Assembly: GCF_018613155.1 (NCBI RefSeq)
Contig: NZ_JAGGQU010000010.1
Span: forward strand, 1 to 50,344
Reading direction: 5' to 3'
Length of the DNA: 50,344 nucleotides
Source of the DNA: Bacillus sp. ISL-55
Lineage (GTDB): Bacteria; Bacillota; Bacilli; Bacillales; Cytobacillaceae
In this document: positions 19,726 to 28,999 of the stretch, piece after piece
Numbering within the stretch: the stretch's first letter is position 1
Layout: each line of letters starts with the position of its first letter
Notes under the pieces: generated by a model
What the model saw: only the letters and a program-made list of their open reading frames with translations
Database searches by the model: none
What the model was told of the DNA's origin: nothing
Made by a program: the position numbers and the translations under genes

Positions 19726-20751
19726 TTATTGAGAAAGAGCTATTTCTTTACCATTAACGTTGACAATAATTCCGTCTGGCTGCAAGGTAAGAGTAAAATC
19801 ACCACTATTCCCCCACCCGTCATCTTCATAGTGATGAGATACCGTATTGTTTGAAAAGGTAAGTGTAACCGGTCCAACCGATTTGATTTGTACACAATTA
19901 TTCGAACAGATGTCGAATGATATGTCAGCTGAATTTCCTGATATATTTTTAACATTTAAATAATAAATCCCTTTAGAGTCTTGCCACTTTCCTTCATAAT
20001 CTTTTAAATTAGAATAGTTAGTCTTCATAGGGGTGGTACTGCTTACTGAGTCTTCATCAGGACTAACATCAGTGGCAGGAGTTTCTTCGTCGCTTTCGTT
20101 TTCCTCAGGAATTTTGACAAAGCTAACTAAACCATTTTCTCTATTTATTTGAAGAATGCTGTCTTTTACATACATCTGATTATCATTTATAACAGTGAAT
20201 TGAAAGAATTGAGGATCTTGCTGATGCTCAGATTTGAGGATTTCCAAACCTTTAAGCGATGCAAATTTTTCAACTTCTTTCCAAGTTAAAAGGAAAGGCT
20301 TATCAGATGCTTTTAATATTTCTATATCTTCCAGTATCCATTTCTCAAGTTTCTGGTCATAAATAGCCTTTAAGATTAATGTGCGTCCTGTTTTATATGA
20401 TTCATTCGCAAACTCCAGGACTTCTACTTTCTTCCCAAACATTGCATTATCAACCACTTTTAATCTTACTTCAGGAAGCAACTCATTCGGAGGACCTTCT
20501 TCTCCAAGTGTTTCTTGCGAACGTTTGAGAAGTTGTTTGATTTCTTCTCGTGTCTCATCTGCTACATTCTCACTTTCAGGGTTTTCTAGAGCTTCATAAT
20601 AAAGATTCAATACTTCATCAGGTGCTATTTTCTTTATCTTGACTTCTTTTCCGCTTTCCAAAGAATCGTTGGTTGTATCTGTTTCTTTTGAGGTGCAACC
20701 AACGAGAGACATCATTAATAAGAATAATAGTAATACAACAATCTTTTTCAT
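19726..20751 (-). CDS. Lipoprotein of unknown function
   Basis: A 341-residue protein with a signal peptide and lipobox (SLVGC, Cys19), started at ATG after AAGGGAGAAAAA. The first part (about 40-220) reads like an NTF2/TcaA-like alpha-beta domain (DEVLNLYYEALENPESE). After an acidic, Ser/Thr-rich linker (about 225-255) comes a beta domain of about 85 residues (YEGKWQDSKGIYYLNVKNI and on), with two cysteines in CSNNC that could form a disulfide. I do not recognise a named family. It starts 16 bases after the phosphoribosyltransferase-like gene ends, so they may be co-transcribed. Confidence 0.8.
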   Translation of the reverse strand: MKKIVVLLLFLLMMSLVGCTSKETDTTNDSLESGKEVKIKKIAPDEVLNLYYEALENPESENVADETREEIKQLLKRSQETLGEEGPPNELLPEVRLKVVDNAMFGKKVEVLEFANESYKTGRTLILKAIYDQKLEKWILEDIEILKASDKPFLLTWKEVEKFASLKGLEILKSEHQQDPQFFQFTVINDNQMYVKDSILQINRENGLVSFVKIPEENESDEETPATDVSPDEDSVSSTTPMKTNYSNLKDYEGKWQDSKGIYYLNVKNISGNSADISFDICSNNCVQIKSVGPVTLTFSNNTVSHHYEDDGWGNSGDFTLTLQPDGIIVNVNGKEIALSQ

Positions 20752-20767
20752 TTTTTCTCCCTTATAA

Positions 20768-21577
20768 TTAAATATTTTCTTTTAAGACTTTTTCGGAATT
20801 TTTCATAGTGGATTGTATATGGTGTCTAGCTCCGCCATCCCACCAAATTACCCTGAGCTCAGGAAATAATTCTGCGATATATATCGCTTCCTTTACATCT
20901 TCTAAAAAGATATGTGTATACCCTAAATGGATCGCCGTTTTTCCTTTTATGCGTGCTCTTTCTTCACGTTTCTCCAAATTACCCACTTCATTAATGTATA
21001 ATATTTCAGTTTTTTTATTGTATACGCATAAAAAGTTATTGGAGAATTCTATGTAGGCGTCATCTTCATTCTGCAACAGCTTATCAATGCTAAAATCATA
21101 AATTGAACGTTCAAACTCATGATCTTTTTTGCTTATGCCTGAACTCTGCTTGTTAATTCGATATCTTTCCCACGGTAAAATAAACCTCGTATCCCTTTCC
21201 ATCGTATTAAAACAATGAAAATCTGGAATAGAAGCTGATTTTAAGTCTTTGCAAATGACGAAAGTCTTGACATCAAACCCTGTGTTCAACAAGAAATTCC
21301 TACAGTCAATCAGCGTCCTGCCAAGCCCTGCAAAGTCTTCAACTAATAAGACCTTTCCTTTGGCAGGTATCGAACCATGCCAATCGACTCTATTATTTTT
21401 ACGGTCATATGTTAAAAAAAAGCATGGCAAACCCGTAAGAAAAGATAAGTGCATACCCGCGAAACTTCCCCCGCGCAGCACAATTACAATTGAATTGAAA
21501 TTATGTTGTTTAAGACCCTCTGCCATTCCCTCAATCCTTAATGCAATTGAGTTATAGTCTAAATAAATGTTCTTCAT
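20768..21577 (-). CDS. Phosphoribosyltransferase-like protein with an additional C-terminal domain
   Basis: A 269-residue cytoplasmic protein. The start has GTGGAGC 7 bases upstream. Residues about 25-125 fit a type I PRTase fold: a loop IVIVLRGGSFAG followed by the PRPP-binding signature VLLVEDFAGLGRT (76-88), in which the acidic pair ED precedes the GLGRT loop. About 160-269 form a second alpha/beta segment (NFLCVYNKKTEILYI, TAIHLGYTHIFLEDVKEAI, ELRVIWWDGG) that I cannot assign; a degenerate HAD-like domain is possible. The substrate base is unknown. No purine or pyrimidine gene is nearby, so a role outside classic salvage is possible. Confidence 0.7.
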   Translation of the reverse strand: MKNIYLDYNSIALRIEGMAEGLKQHNFNSIVIVLRGGSFAGMHLSFLTGLPCFFLTYDRKNNRVDWHGSIPAKGKVLLVEDFAGLGRTLIDCRNFLLNTGFDVKTFVICKDLKSASIPDFHCFNTMERDTRFILPWERYRINKQSSGISKKDHEFERSIYDFSIDKLLQNEDDAYIEFSNNFLCVYNKKTEILYINEVGNLEKREERARIKGKTAIHLGYTHIFLEDVKEAIYIAELFPELRVIWWDGGARHHIQSTMKNSEKVLKENI

Positions 21578-21613
21578 CTTAACGCTCCACTCTACTGAAA
21601 AAACTAAAAGATT

Positions 21614-21647
21614 AAGGAAGCACCAGTACGGTACTTCCTTTTTTTAT
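21614..21647. terminator. Terminator after the TM2-domain gene
   Basis: AAGGAAGCAC (21614-21623) faces GTACTTCCTT (21631-21640). A seven-T tract lies on the plus side and a weaker T-rich tail on the minus side. The mismatch is a G-U pair in the minus-strand RNA, so it likely serves the gene ending at 21700. Confidence 0.7.
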
Positions 21648-21699
21648 TCCAAAATATTTGCAGTACCCATAGGAGATACCTTATGTCCTCATAGCGAAC

Positions 21700-21963
21700 T
21701 TAGACAGTTGGGTGCTGGATTCCCTGATTTCCATACCTCGCCATAAATTCTTCGTTCAATCTACTCGCTGTTTTATTAGCGTCAATCATACCCCATATCC
21801 AAACGATCGGATACGTAATGAATCCAATGATGACAAACATTAAAAGGACGTTTATGACTTGAAGAGCTATCATCCCTAAACCTTTACCAATTTGCCCATT
21901 GTAAATCTGCCCAACACCAGTCCAAAAGAATGATAATACCGTTGCTAAACCTGTACTTTTCAT
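21700..21963 (-). CDS. TM2 domain-containing small membrane protein
   Basis: An 87-residue protein with AGGGGGT before its ATG. It shows the TM2 pattern: a first helix with LSFFWTGVGQIYNGQIGKG, then a second hydrophobic segment (MIALQVINVLLMFVIIGFI) ending in YPIVWIWGMIDANKTA. TM2 proteins are small two-helix membrane proteins of largely unknown function. It stands alone between two terminators. Confidence 0.88.
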   Translation of the reverse strand: MKSTGLATVLSFFWTGVGQIYNGQIGKGLGMIALQVINVLLMFVIIGFITYPIVWIWGMIDANKTASRLNEEFMARYGNQGIQHPTV

Positions 21964-22218
21964 AGTAACCCCCTAAAAAATAGTATATAATACCTACTTT
22001 CTTATCGTCATTAAATTGGAAATGTTTATATTTTTTTACACATTCTTCATTATTCTCTTTTATTATCGCTAACCAAAACTGGCATATTGTAGTAAAGGTA
22101 ATCTCTGGTGCCCAAAATAAAGGCACCAGGGAAAATCTAACTGTCCTTAGTCTATTTTAGACTTGTAATTTTAGGAAACCCCTTTTGGTGTATCCAATAA
22201 TTAAGAGATTTATTATCA

Positions 22219-22263
22219 TAAAAAAAGCTTGCGGAAACAGTCAAAAGACTGGCATCCACAAGC
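22219..22263 (-). terminator. Terminator of the beta-galactosidase gene
   Basis: On the minus strand GCTTGTGGATGCCAGTC pairs with GACTGTTTCCGCAAGC (some mismatches) around a TTTT loop, and is followed by at least seven U. It is about 75 bases after the stop. Confidence 0.85.
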
Positions 22264-22308
22264 CAAATGCGGGAGACCTACTTCACTCCCTATATTTAAT
22301 TCTTGAAC

Positions 22309-22327
22309 GGGACAGGAGAACCGTCCC
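22309..22327 (-). repeat. REP-like palindrome
   Basis: The minus strand reads GGGACGGTTCTCCTGTCCC, with GGGAC/GTCCC arms and a GGTTCTC core. Palindromes of this GGGACGGTTCT type are familiar companions of RAYT transposases in Firmicutes, and a RAYT gene lies at 49.0-49.8 kb. With a single clear copy in this window the assignment is tentative. Confidence 0.45.
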
Positions 22328-22335
22328 AATACACG

Positions 22336-25300
22336 TTAAATCCTCTCAACCCGGAACTCAAACTCCAGATCCTGATCAGCTGGAATTAGATATTCATCGT
22401 GTACAGGAGCACCCCAGCTGTCATCTCCGCCAACACCCATTTGCTTACCTGCCACTGTAATTACACTATAGTGAACAGGCGGAAGCTCATAAACATGCTG
22501 GGCATTTTCCAGCTCGAAGGCTGTGTACGGTGATACATTGCACTCGAGAGGCTCGCTTACAGAAGAAATCCTGATTCCCTGACCCTTCTTATTCAAGACG
22601 CTCAGTCTGCGAACTCCAGTCCGGTTACCTGACTCCTGAGGCATGACATAGCCTGAAAGATTATCAATTACCTGGTTTTTGAAGATTCCAAGCCTAGCAC
22701 CCTTTGACCGGTCGGAATAGTTCTCTCCAGGACCCATTGCATACCATTCTAACTGGTCATAGTCAGCAGATGTCTTGAATGACAGCGCAAAAATCGGCAT
22801 TTGCGGAAGGTTTTGCGCACCGTGGTACGCAGATTTAACATGGACACTTCCATCACCTAAAACAGTGTATGTCACCTTTACCTCGACCTCTGAACTGATC
22901 GAAAACTTATAAGTAAAGCCTATGCTAACCTGATATCTCTCTTCCTTAACGTCAATTCCCACACATTTACGAGCTAGGCTTGCGGCAAACCAGAGTCCCG
23001 ACTCAAAGCCTTGAGAAAAGCCCCGGTCATTATCTGTCGTGGCCCTCCAAAATAACGGAGCTGGCGGCTGGGCAATCATTTCTCTGCCAGCAAAGTTCAA
23101 TGATACCAGGCTTCCAACTTGCTTAGAGAAAATCGCGGAGAAATCACGGCCGTGAACGCCAATATTGACATCTCCATGTACGACACGAAGTTCACCTTCA
23201 ACAGCCGGCCTTTCCTCAGCTTTTACCTCAAAAACATATTGCCCGAAAGCAACCTCATGGCCTGCATCCGCCCAAACTGTCTTCTCTTTCAATTTGAAAG
23301 CAGTTTGAATGGAATACTCTCCAGGAGAAGCCACAATATCAGCAGGAAAATTGAACTCTGCTCTTCCCTCGCTTTGCGGTTTTACATTCACCTCAAGCTG
23401 ATTAAGGTAAATCTCTATCCCTTCAAGCAGCAAACTATATTCAAGTACATAATCCGTAGTATCAACAAAAAGATTTTCATTGATTATACTTACACCGTCA
23501 AAGTCCGGTACAAGCTTGATATTCTGATACAGGAATTTAACTTCCTGCATTTTAGGTGAAAGCTCACGATTGGCATACACAATCCCATTTGTACAGAATC
23601 CATAATCTGTTGGCCTGTCCTCAAAGTCACCGCCGTAAGCTAAAAACTCTTTCCCATAGCGGTCCTTTTTGATCAGCGACTGGTCAATATAATCCCAAAT
23701 AAAGCCGCCCTGATACATCGGGTATTTCTGTTCCAGCTCCGTGTATTTATGCATGCCGCCAAGCGAGTTGCCCATCGCATGCATATACTCACAGCTGATA
23801 TATGGCTTATCAGGATTTTCATCCAGGTATTTTTCAATATCTGCCGGCTTCGCGTACATTCGGCTTTCCATATCACTCGTTTCACGGTAATCAGGAGTCC
23901 AGAATACCCCTTCATAATGAACGAGGCGTCCTGGATCTACCTTTTTAAAATAACGGGAAACATTCAGAATCACTTCGCCGCCATAAGACTCGTTTCCACA
24001 CGACCAAATCAGGATGGATGGGTGGTTCTTATCACGTTCGTACATCGATATCGCTCGGTCCATGACAATGTCTTCCCACTCCGGTTTGTTGCCCGGAATG
24101 TTCCACAAAGGCTCTACCTGGCCCATTTTCTGCCATGAACCATGTGTTTCAAGATTCATTTCATCAATGACATAGACGCCATACTCATCGCATAACTGAT
24201 ACCAATAGCTCTGATTCGGGTAATGAGAAGTCCTTACCGCATTGATATTGTTCTGCTTGAGCGTCTTGATATCCCAGAGCATATCTTCCCGGGAAATCGT
24301 CCTTCCTGTGTAGCAATTGAATTCATGGCGGTTAACACCTTTAAAAACAATTCGCTCCCCGTTCAGATGCATGATTTTATCGATCATTTCAAAACGCCTG
24401 AAGCCAACCTGTTGCGGGATGACCTCTACTAAGCTTCCACTTTCGTTATAAACGCGAATCAATAATTGATAAAGATATGGGTTTTCAGCACTCCAGAGTT
24501 GTGGTTGATCGACAACGAAAGAGATTGACGAAGCACCTTCATTTATTTCTCCATCCTGTGAAGCTACCAGATTTCCCTTTGCATCAAAAAGCTCGGCCGT
24601 TACTTTTCCAGGAGTAGGCTGACCTGATAAAAACGTGAGGTCAGCGAGTAGAGTCCCTTTTTTATAGGTTTCATCTAGCTCACCACGGATATTAGCATCA
24701 AAAACATGGATTTCAGGTACCATGTAAAGATACACATCCCGGAAGATTCCAGAGAATCGCCAGAAATCCTGGTCCTCAAGCCAACTGCCTGTACTGCGCT
24801 GATACACCTCAACGGCCAGCTTGTTTTCCCCTTCGGTAATATACGGGGTTAGGTCAAAATCCGCTGGAGTGAAGGAATCCTCGCTATATCCAACAAACTC
24901 GCCATTTAGCCAAACGTAGAATGCGGATTCCACACCCTGGAAAGAAACATAAACAGGTTGGTTCTGCATATTAGCAGGAAGAGTAAACGTTTTCACATAA
25001 CTGCCGACTGGGTTGTGATCTCCTGGTATTTCCGGCGGGCGGATATCGGCGATCCCATCCCAGGGATACATCGTGTTCACATACTGTGGTTGCCCATGGC
25101 CTTGAAGCTGGATATGCCCAGGAACCGTGATGTCTCCCCACACAGAACTATCGAAGTCGGTTTTATAAAAATGCTCTGGACGGTGAGCCGGATTAATTGA
25201 ATAATGGAATTTCCAATCACCATTCAGCATATGCCTCATTGACATTGGTGCCCCACTTTTCGCCTCCTCGATCGTTGCATAGTACTCATGATCTGAATGG

Positions 25301-25368
25301 GCAGGAACCCGATTAACAGCAAAAACTTGAATATCTGAAAGCCATTCTACTTTAGGAATCATTACCAT
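22336..25368 (-). CDS. lacZ: Beta-galactosidase, glycoside hydrolase family 2
   Basis: A cytoplasmic exo-beta-galactosidase of 1010 residues, close to E. coli LacZ in length. ATG at 25368 has AAGGAAG 7 bases upstream. Domains in order: sugar-binding jelly roll (about 45-215), Ig-like (about 220-325), TIM barrel (about 326-620), then the second Ig-like and the small-chain beta-sandwich ending near 1010. The acid/base Glu460 (WSCGNES) and nucleophile Glu527 (ISCEYMHAMGNS) are present, as is NRHEF. There is no signal peptide, so substrates must be imported. It lies just downstream of the ABC sugar importer and sulfoquinovose genes on the same strand, but behind a terminator and with its own leader carrying a cre-like site. 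Galactosyl-glycerol from plant galactolipids is a plausible substrate (inference). Confidence 0.95.
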   Translation of the reverse strand: MVMIPKVEWLSDIQVFAVNRVPAHSDHEYYATIEEAKSGAPMSMRHMLNGDWKFHYSINPAHRPEHFYKTDFDSSVWGDITVPGHIQLQGHGQPQYVNTMYPWDGIADIRPPEIPGDHNPVGSYVKTFTLPANMQNQPVYVSFQGVESAFYVWLNGEFVGYSEDSFTPADFDLTPYITEGENKLAVEVYQRSTGSWLEDQDFWRFSGIFRDVYLYMVPEIHVFDANIRGELDETYKKGTLLADLTFLSGQPTPGKVTAELFDAKGNLVASQDGEINEGASSISFVVDQPQLWSAENPYLYQLLIRVYNESGSLVEVIPQQVGFRRFEMIDKIMHLNGERIVFKGVNRHEFNCYTGRTISREDMLWDIKTLKQNNINAVRTSHYPNQSYWYQLCDEYGVYVIDEMNLETHGSWQKMGQVEPLWNIPGNKPEWEDIVMDRAISMYERDKNHPSILIWSCGNESYGGEVILNVSRYFKKVDPGRLVHYEGVFWTPDYRETSDMESRMYAKPADIEKYLDENPDKPYISCEYMHAMGNSLGGMHKYTELEQKYPMYQGGFIWDYIDQSLIKKDRYGKEFLAYGGDFEDRPTDYGFCTNGIVYANRELSPKMQEVKFLYQNIKLVPDFDGVSIINENLFVDTTDYVLEYSLLLEGIEIYLNQLEVNVKPQSEGRAEFNFPADIVASPGEYSIQTAFKLKEKTVWADAGHEVAFGQYVFEVKAEERPAVEGELRVVHGDVNIGVHGRDFSAIFSKQVGSLVSLNFAGREMIAQPPAPLFWRATTDNDRGFSQGFESGLWFAASLARKCVGIDVKEERYQVSIGFTYKFSISSEVEVKVTYTVLGDGSVHVKSAYHGAQNLPQMPIFALSFKTSADYDQLEWYAMGPGENYSDRSKGARLGIFKNQVIDNLSGYVMPQESGNRTGVRRLSVLNKKGQGIRISSVSEPLECNVSPYTAFELENAQHVYELPPVHYSVITVAGKQMGVGGDDSWGAPVHDEYLIPADQDLEFEFRVERI

Positions 25369-25797
25369 TACAATCTTCCTTTCTATCCTTTTCTGTTTAA
25401 ACTAAGACTCTACTTCTTCATTAATCATGAACGCAGTGCTACTCCGAACAAGAAGAAAAACACTCTAGCATTATCGAAATCGTAATAAGTGTTCTGATTC
25501 CTCTATTACAGGCGAATAACTAGATACATTTTTTATGATTAGCGGTGGGATCGCCCTTTTAGGGTAAGACTCGCTGTTAAAAGCAAATAAGTACCTCTAA
25601 AAGCTGTTGTTTTGTATACGCTTCTATGTATTTGCGACATACTTCTTTAATGATTATTTTACTATAACGAATGAAACAAGTCATACTGATATAATTCCCA
25701 CTGAGAATTCCGACTTGAAAAGCATCCTTCTAAATGAGTTTACCAGTTTTTTATTTCTACACTGGAATGAGACACGAGCGATTCATCTTTTACAGTA
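25369..25797 (-). promoter_or_regulatory. Leader and promoter region of lacZ
   Basis: About 430 AT-rich bases without a gene between the ABC operon terminator and lacZ. It should hold the lacZ promoter. The one clear signal is the cre-like site at 25613-25627; I could not fix the -35 and -10 hexamers. Confidence 0.5.
25613..25627 (-). promoter_or_regulatory. cre-like CcpA site upstream of lacZ
   Basis: The minus strand reads ATAGAAGCGTATACA, one mismatch from WTGNAANCGNWNNCW. It shares GCGTATACA with the transaldolase cre region (ACGTATACA). It lies about 245 bases before the lacZ start. Confidence 0.45.
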
Positions 25798-25826
25798 AAA
25801 AAAGAAGCCAACAGGCCTCTTTTTTC
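25797..25826. terminator. Terminator of the ABC transporter operon
   Basis: AAAAAAGAAGCC pairs with GGCCTCTTTTTT around a four-base loop, with one mismatch that is G-U on the minus strand. It starts a few bases after the stop of the second permease. Confidence 0.88.
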
Positions 25827-25831
25827 ATTAT

Positions 25832-26641
25832 CTATCCTTTTACCGATCCTGCCGTCATACCGGCAATGAAATAGCGCTGCAGGAAAATATAGGCGATGAC
25901 CATTGGAGCTGATGCAATCATTACTCCAGTAAACAGCATCGGATAATTGGTCATATATTCTCCCTGGAACTCAAGGAGCGCAAGCGGCAATGTTTTATAA
26001 TCCTTATTGGTGATGAATAACAATGGGTACAGCAAGTCATTCCACACCATTACGAACAGGAATATTGCCGTTGCTGACAGGGATGGCAAGGATAGTGGCA
26101 TTGCAATCCTCGTGTACATCTGCCAGTTGGAAGCACCATCTATAGTACTCGCCTCGAACAGGGACTTTGGCAGAGATTTCATGAAGCCTGTCAATATAAA
26201 TACCGCAACCGGCAAGGTAACTGAGGTATTGACAACAATAAGACCTGTCAGGCTATTTGTCAGACCCAGGTCAAAGACAAGCTGATACAATGGAATCATG
26301 TTTACCTGCGCTGGAACCATCATCCCTAAGGTAAACAGACCAAATAGAGAATTACCGATCCAGCCTGACATACGGGTGATGGCAAATGCAATTAGGCTGG
26401 CAAAAAACAGAGTCATGCTGACTGAGATTAACGTGACAATTACGCTGTTAATGAAATACGTATTCATCGACTCTTCAATGAAGAGTGAAACATAGTTCTC
26501 AAAATCAAAGCTTTCAGGAAGTCCCAGTACGTCCTGGTACATTTCAGCAGAAGACTTAAATGTAGTAAAGAAGATTGATACTATTGGTATTGCAATTAGC
26601 AATGCATAGATGGTAATAAGCCCGCCTTTAGTAATCTTCAA
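25832..26641 (-). CDS. Carbohydrate ABC transporter permease, MalG/CUT1 type
   Basis: The second membrane subunit of a sugar importer, 269 residues. The start is TTG at 26641 behind AAGGAGGGGG. Six hydrophobic segments are visible, and the permease signature (EASTIDGASNWQMYTRIAMPLSLP) marks the cytoplasmic loop contacting the ATPase. It is 54 bases from the partner permease. No ATPase gene lies in this cluster; CUT1 importers commonly share a general MsmX-type ATPase encoded elsewhere, which I infer here. Confidence 0.93.
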   Translation of the reverse strand: MKITKGGLITIYALLIAIPIVSIFFTTFKSSAEMYQDVLGLPESFDFENYVSLFIEESMNTYFINSVIVTLISVSMTLFFASLIAFAITRMSGWIGNSLFGLFTLGMMVPAQVNMIPLYQLVFDLGLTNSLTGLIVVNTSVTLPVAVFILTGFMKSLPKSLFEASTIDGASNWQMYTRIAMPLSLPSLSATAIFLFVMVWNDLLYPLLFITNKDYKTLPLALLEFQGEYMTNYPMLFTGVMIASAPMVIAYIFLQRYFIAGMTAGSVKG

Positions 26642-26695
26642 GGCCTTCCCCCTCCTTCTTGGTTAATTCATATATCCCTCTAACTTAGGGAAGTT

Positions 26696-27577
26696 CTAGT
26701 TATTCACTCTGTCTGAGCGCAAAACTTTGAATTGAATGATGGTGATGATGGCAATCACGATCATAAAAATGACTGATGCAGCAGAAGCGTAGCCAAACTT
26801 AAAGCTTCTGAATGCTGTTGAGTATATAAATGTTGCGAGAATTTCTGTTGAATAGTTAGGGCCACCACGAGTCATCGCATAAATCAGGTCAAAGGCTTTG
26901 AAGGATTGAATGGTTGTATAAGCCACTACGATCGTAGCAGCAGGAGCAACCATAGGCCATGTAACAAACCGGAAACTCTGCCATCTGGAAGCACCTTCAA
27001 TTTTAGCTACTTCATATAAATCTTCCGGAATGTTTTGCAGGCCGGCTACGAAAATGATTAACATTTGACCTGTATGCATCCACACTTGTACGACAGCGAT
27101 TGAGAAGATGGCAATGTCCTGATCTCCCAGCCAGTTTTGCGAAAGAACTTCCAGGTTCAGCTTCCCTAAGATGGTGTTCAGAATTCCCAGATTTGGGTCA
27201 TAAATGAATGACCAGATGAATGCTACCGATACAGATGACAAGATGGTCGGGAAGAAATATAGGGCTCTCAAGAAGACATTTGTCTTTGTGTTTTTCACTA
27301 AATAAATAGCGAACAGTAAAGAAAATGCTGTCTGGAAAATAACAACGAATAACATGAACTTTATGTTATTGGAAAAAGCTTTTACAAAGATCGAGTCATT
27401 GGTAAAGATATTTATGTAGTTTTCAACACCGACAAAGTTATAGTCCGCTGTTAAACCATCCCAATCCGTGAGGGAATAGAAGATTGCACTCAAAGTTGGA
27501 TAAATAAAAAATATTGAATATAGAATCAGGCCTGGTAGCACAAAGAAGTATAACGCCTTATTTTGCTTGAGATTCAT
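26696..27577 (-). CDS. Carbohydrate ABC transporter permease, MalF/CUT1 type
   Basis: The first membrane subunit, 293 residues, with ATG after GAGGAGGGGG. Six transmembrane segments run from YFFVLPGLILYSIFFIYP to the C-terminal IFMIVIAIITII. The ATPase-contact loop reads EVAKIEGASRWQSFRFVTWPM. It lies between the binding protein and the MalG-type permease in one operon. Confidence 0.93.
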   Translation of the reverse strand: MNLKQNKALYFFVLPGLILYSIFFIYPTLSAIFYSLTDWDGLTADYNFVGVENYINIFTNDSIFVKAFSNNIKFMLFVVIFQTAFSLLFAIYLVKNTKTNVFLRALYFFPTILSSVSVAFIWSFIYDPNLGILNTILGKLNLEVLSQNWLGDQDIAIFSIAVVQVWMHTGQMLIIFVAGLQNIPEDLYEVAKIEGASRWQSFRFVTWPMVAPAATIVVAYTTIQSFKAFDLIYAMTRGGPNYSTEILATFIYSTAFRSFKFGYASAASVIFMIVIAIITIIQFKVLRSDRVNN

Positions 27578-27717
27578 AGAACCCCCTCCTCATGAATTGG
27601 AGTTAAGTATTTTAATAGAAAGAGGTTATCTCTTTACATAAGTAACACCCTGAGATATCAACCTGCTTTTAAAAAAAGAGAGAAGGAGAATGTCTCCCTC
27701 TCTCCCGTCTTGATGAT

Positions 27718-28968
27718 TTACTTGATGTTTTGATCGACGATTTTCTGCGCTGCTTCTGCAGCCTTCTTAGGATCTTCTCCGCCAAGTACAGATTGAATAG
27801 AAGCAATTACCGCTTTCTCTACGTCTGCATTAGGAATCAGGTAACGCGGCTGGAAGCGAGTCTTCTTTTCGCTCCACTCAGCAGCTGCTTTCAATGCTTC
27901 AGACTCATAGTTTACACCCGGTATGGTCAGGAATTGGCCTGTCTTGTTTGCATAGTATTCTGCATTTTCAGGCTGAGTAAGGAAGTTGATGAATTTCTTT
28001 GCTTCTTCTTTGTTTTTAGATTTGCTGTTTACCCCAAACATGAATGTTGTGGTATGGATCCCTTCATACTCCGCCTCGTCTGCAGACACTGTGATTGGAG
28101 CCAACAGTCCTAGTTCGATGTCAGGATTTAATTCTTGAATATTTGCCATCGCATAGGATCCAGTCGCAAGCATCGCTGCTTTTCCTTGAGCAACTTGTGC
28201 GATTGCCCCCTCATGCTTTGTACCAAGTGCATCAGCACCAAAGTAGCCTTTGTCCATTAGCTCTTGGAACTGAGTAAGGGTCTTGACCCACCATTCATCC
28301 GTAAGTTTTGCTTCACCATTCATCAGTTTCGCAAAAATTTCTTCATCCGGTGCATTGTTCATCATCATGGAGTTCATGAATTGTCCCGGACCAATATCAG
28401 CACCTGGGAAAGCGATTGGTGTATATCCGTTTTCCTTTAATTTCTCGTTCATTGCCAGGAAACCTTCCCAGTCATCTGGCGGCTCAATGCCAAGCTCTTT
28501 AAAAAGAGTCTTGTTATAGACCGGTTGGTTATATACAAGCTGGAATGGAAGTGCGAGCTGCTTGCCATCAGCTTCTCCGGCTGCGATCAGGTTCTCGTTG
28601 AAATTGCCAACAATATCATCACCTGTCAAATCTTCAAAAAGGCCAGCCTTTTTAATAATTTCAAACTGAGATCCAGGGAATGCTGTGAATACATCTCCAG
28701 TAGAACCATCACGGAGTAATGTTTGTGCCGTTGATTGATACTGCTCTGATGGATAAGCGGTCATTTCAACTTTAATACCAGGATTCTCTTTCTCAAATCG
28801 GCTAATCAATTCCTTGAAAACCTCAGAGTCTTCTCCACGCCAATGGATGAAGCTGATTTTCTTATCTCCCCCGTCGCCTTCTCCGCTGCTTTCTTTTGAA
28901 GAGCAGCCTGCCATGAAACTGGATACTAATAGAACCAACATTAGTAGTACCGAAAGCTTCTTTTTCAT
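27718..28968 (-). CDS. Extracellular sugar-binding lipoprotein of the ABC importer
   Basis: Family 1 solute-binding lipoprotein of about 416 residues; the lipobox is SSFMAGC. Two in-frame ATGs (28977 and 28968) sit close to AAGGGGG. I prefer 28968 because 28977 leaves only 2 bases of spacing. Mature sequence begins SSKESSGEGDGGDKKISFIHW and keeps the SBP1 pattern (MTAYPSEQYQSTAQTLLRDG, ALPFQLVYNQPVYNKTLF). It heads the ABC operon, which has its own promoter with a cre site. Location beside sulfoquinovose genes suggests import of sulfoquinovose, sulfoquinovosyl-glycerol or galactosyl-glycerol (inference). Confidence 0.92.
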   Translation of the reverse strand: MKKKLSVLLMLVLLVSSFMAGCSSKESSGEGDGGDKKISFIHWRGEDSEVFKELISRFEKENPGIKVEMTAYPSEQYQSTAQTLLRDGSTGDVFTAFPGSQFEIIKKAGLFEDLTGDDIVGNFNENLIAAGEADGKQLALPFQLVYNQPVYNKTLFKELGIEPPDDWEGFLAMNEKLKENGYTPIAFPGADIGPGQFMNSMMMNNAPDEEIFAKLMNGEAKLTDEWWVKTLTQFQELMDKGYFGADALGTKHEGAIAQVAQGKAAMLATGSYAMANIQELNPDIELGLLAPITVSADEAEYEGIHTTTFMFGVNSKSKNKEEAKKFINFLTQPENAEYYANKTGQFLTIPGVNYESEALKAAAEWSEKKTRFQPRYLIPNADVEKAVIASIQSVLGGEDPKKAAEAAQKIVDQNIK

Positions 28969-28999
28969 TTGGTACATTTCCCCCTTATTTTAAATAAAT

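Larger units (their letters stand above)
21964..22335. other. Intergenic region with hairpins between lacZ and the TM2 gene
   Basis: No gene seen. It holds a short hairpin of GGTGCC and GGCACC at 22108-22130, the lacZ terminator at 22219-22263, and a REP-like palindrome at 22309-22327. Confidence 0.6.

Noticed and set aside
22108-22130. GGTGCC/GGCACC hairpin as a regulatory RNA
   Set aside because: The stem is only six bases, with no further conserved structure or T-run.
23119-23559. Long open frame antisense to lacZ
   Set aside because: It is a shadow of the beta-galactosidase gene, without a ribosome binding site or recognisable domain.
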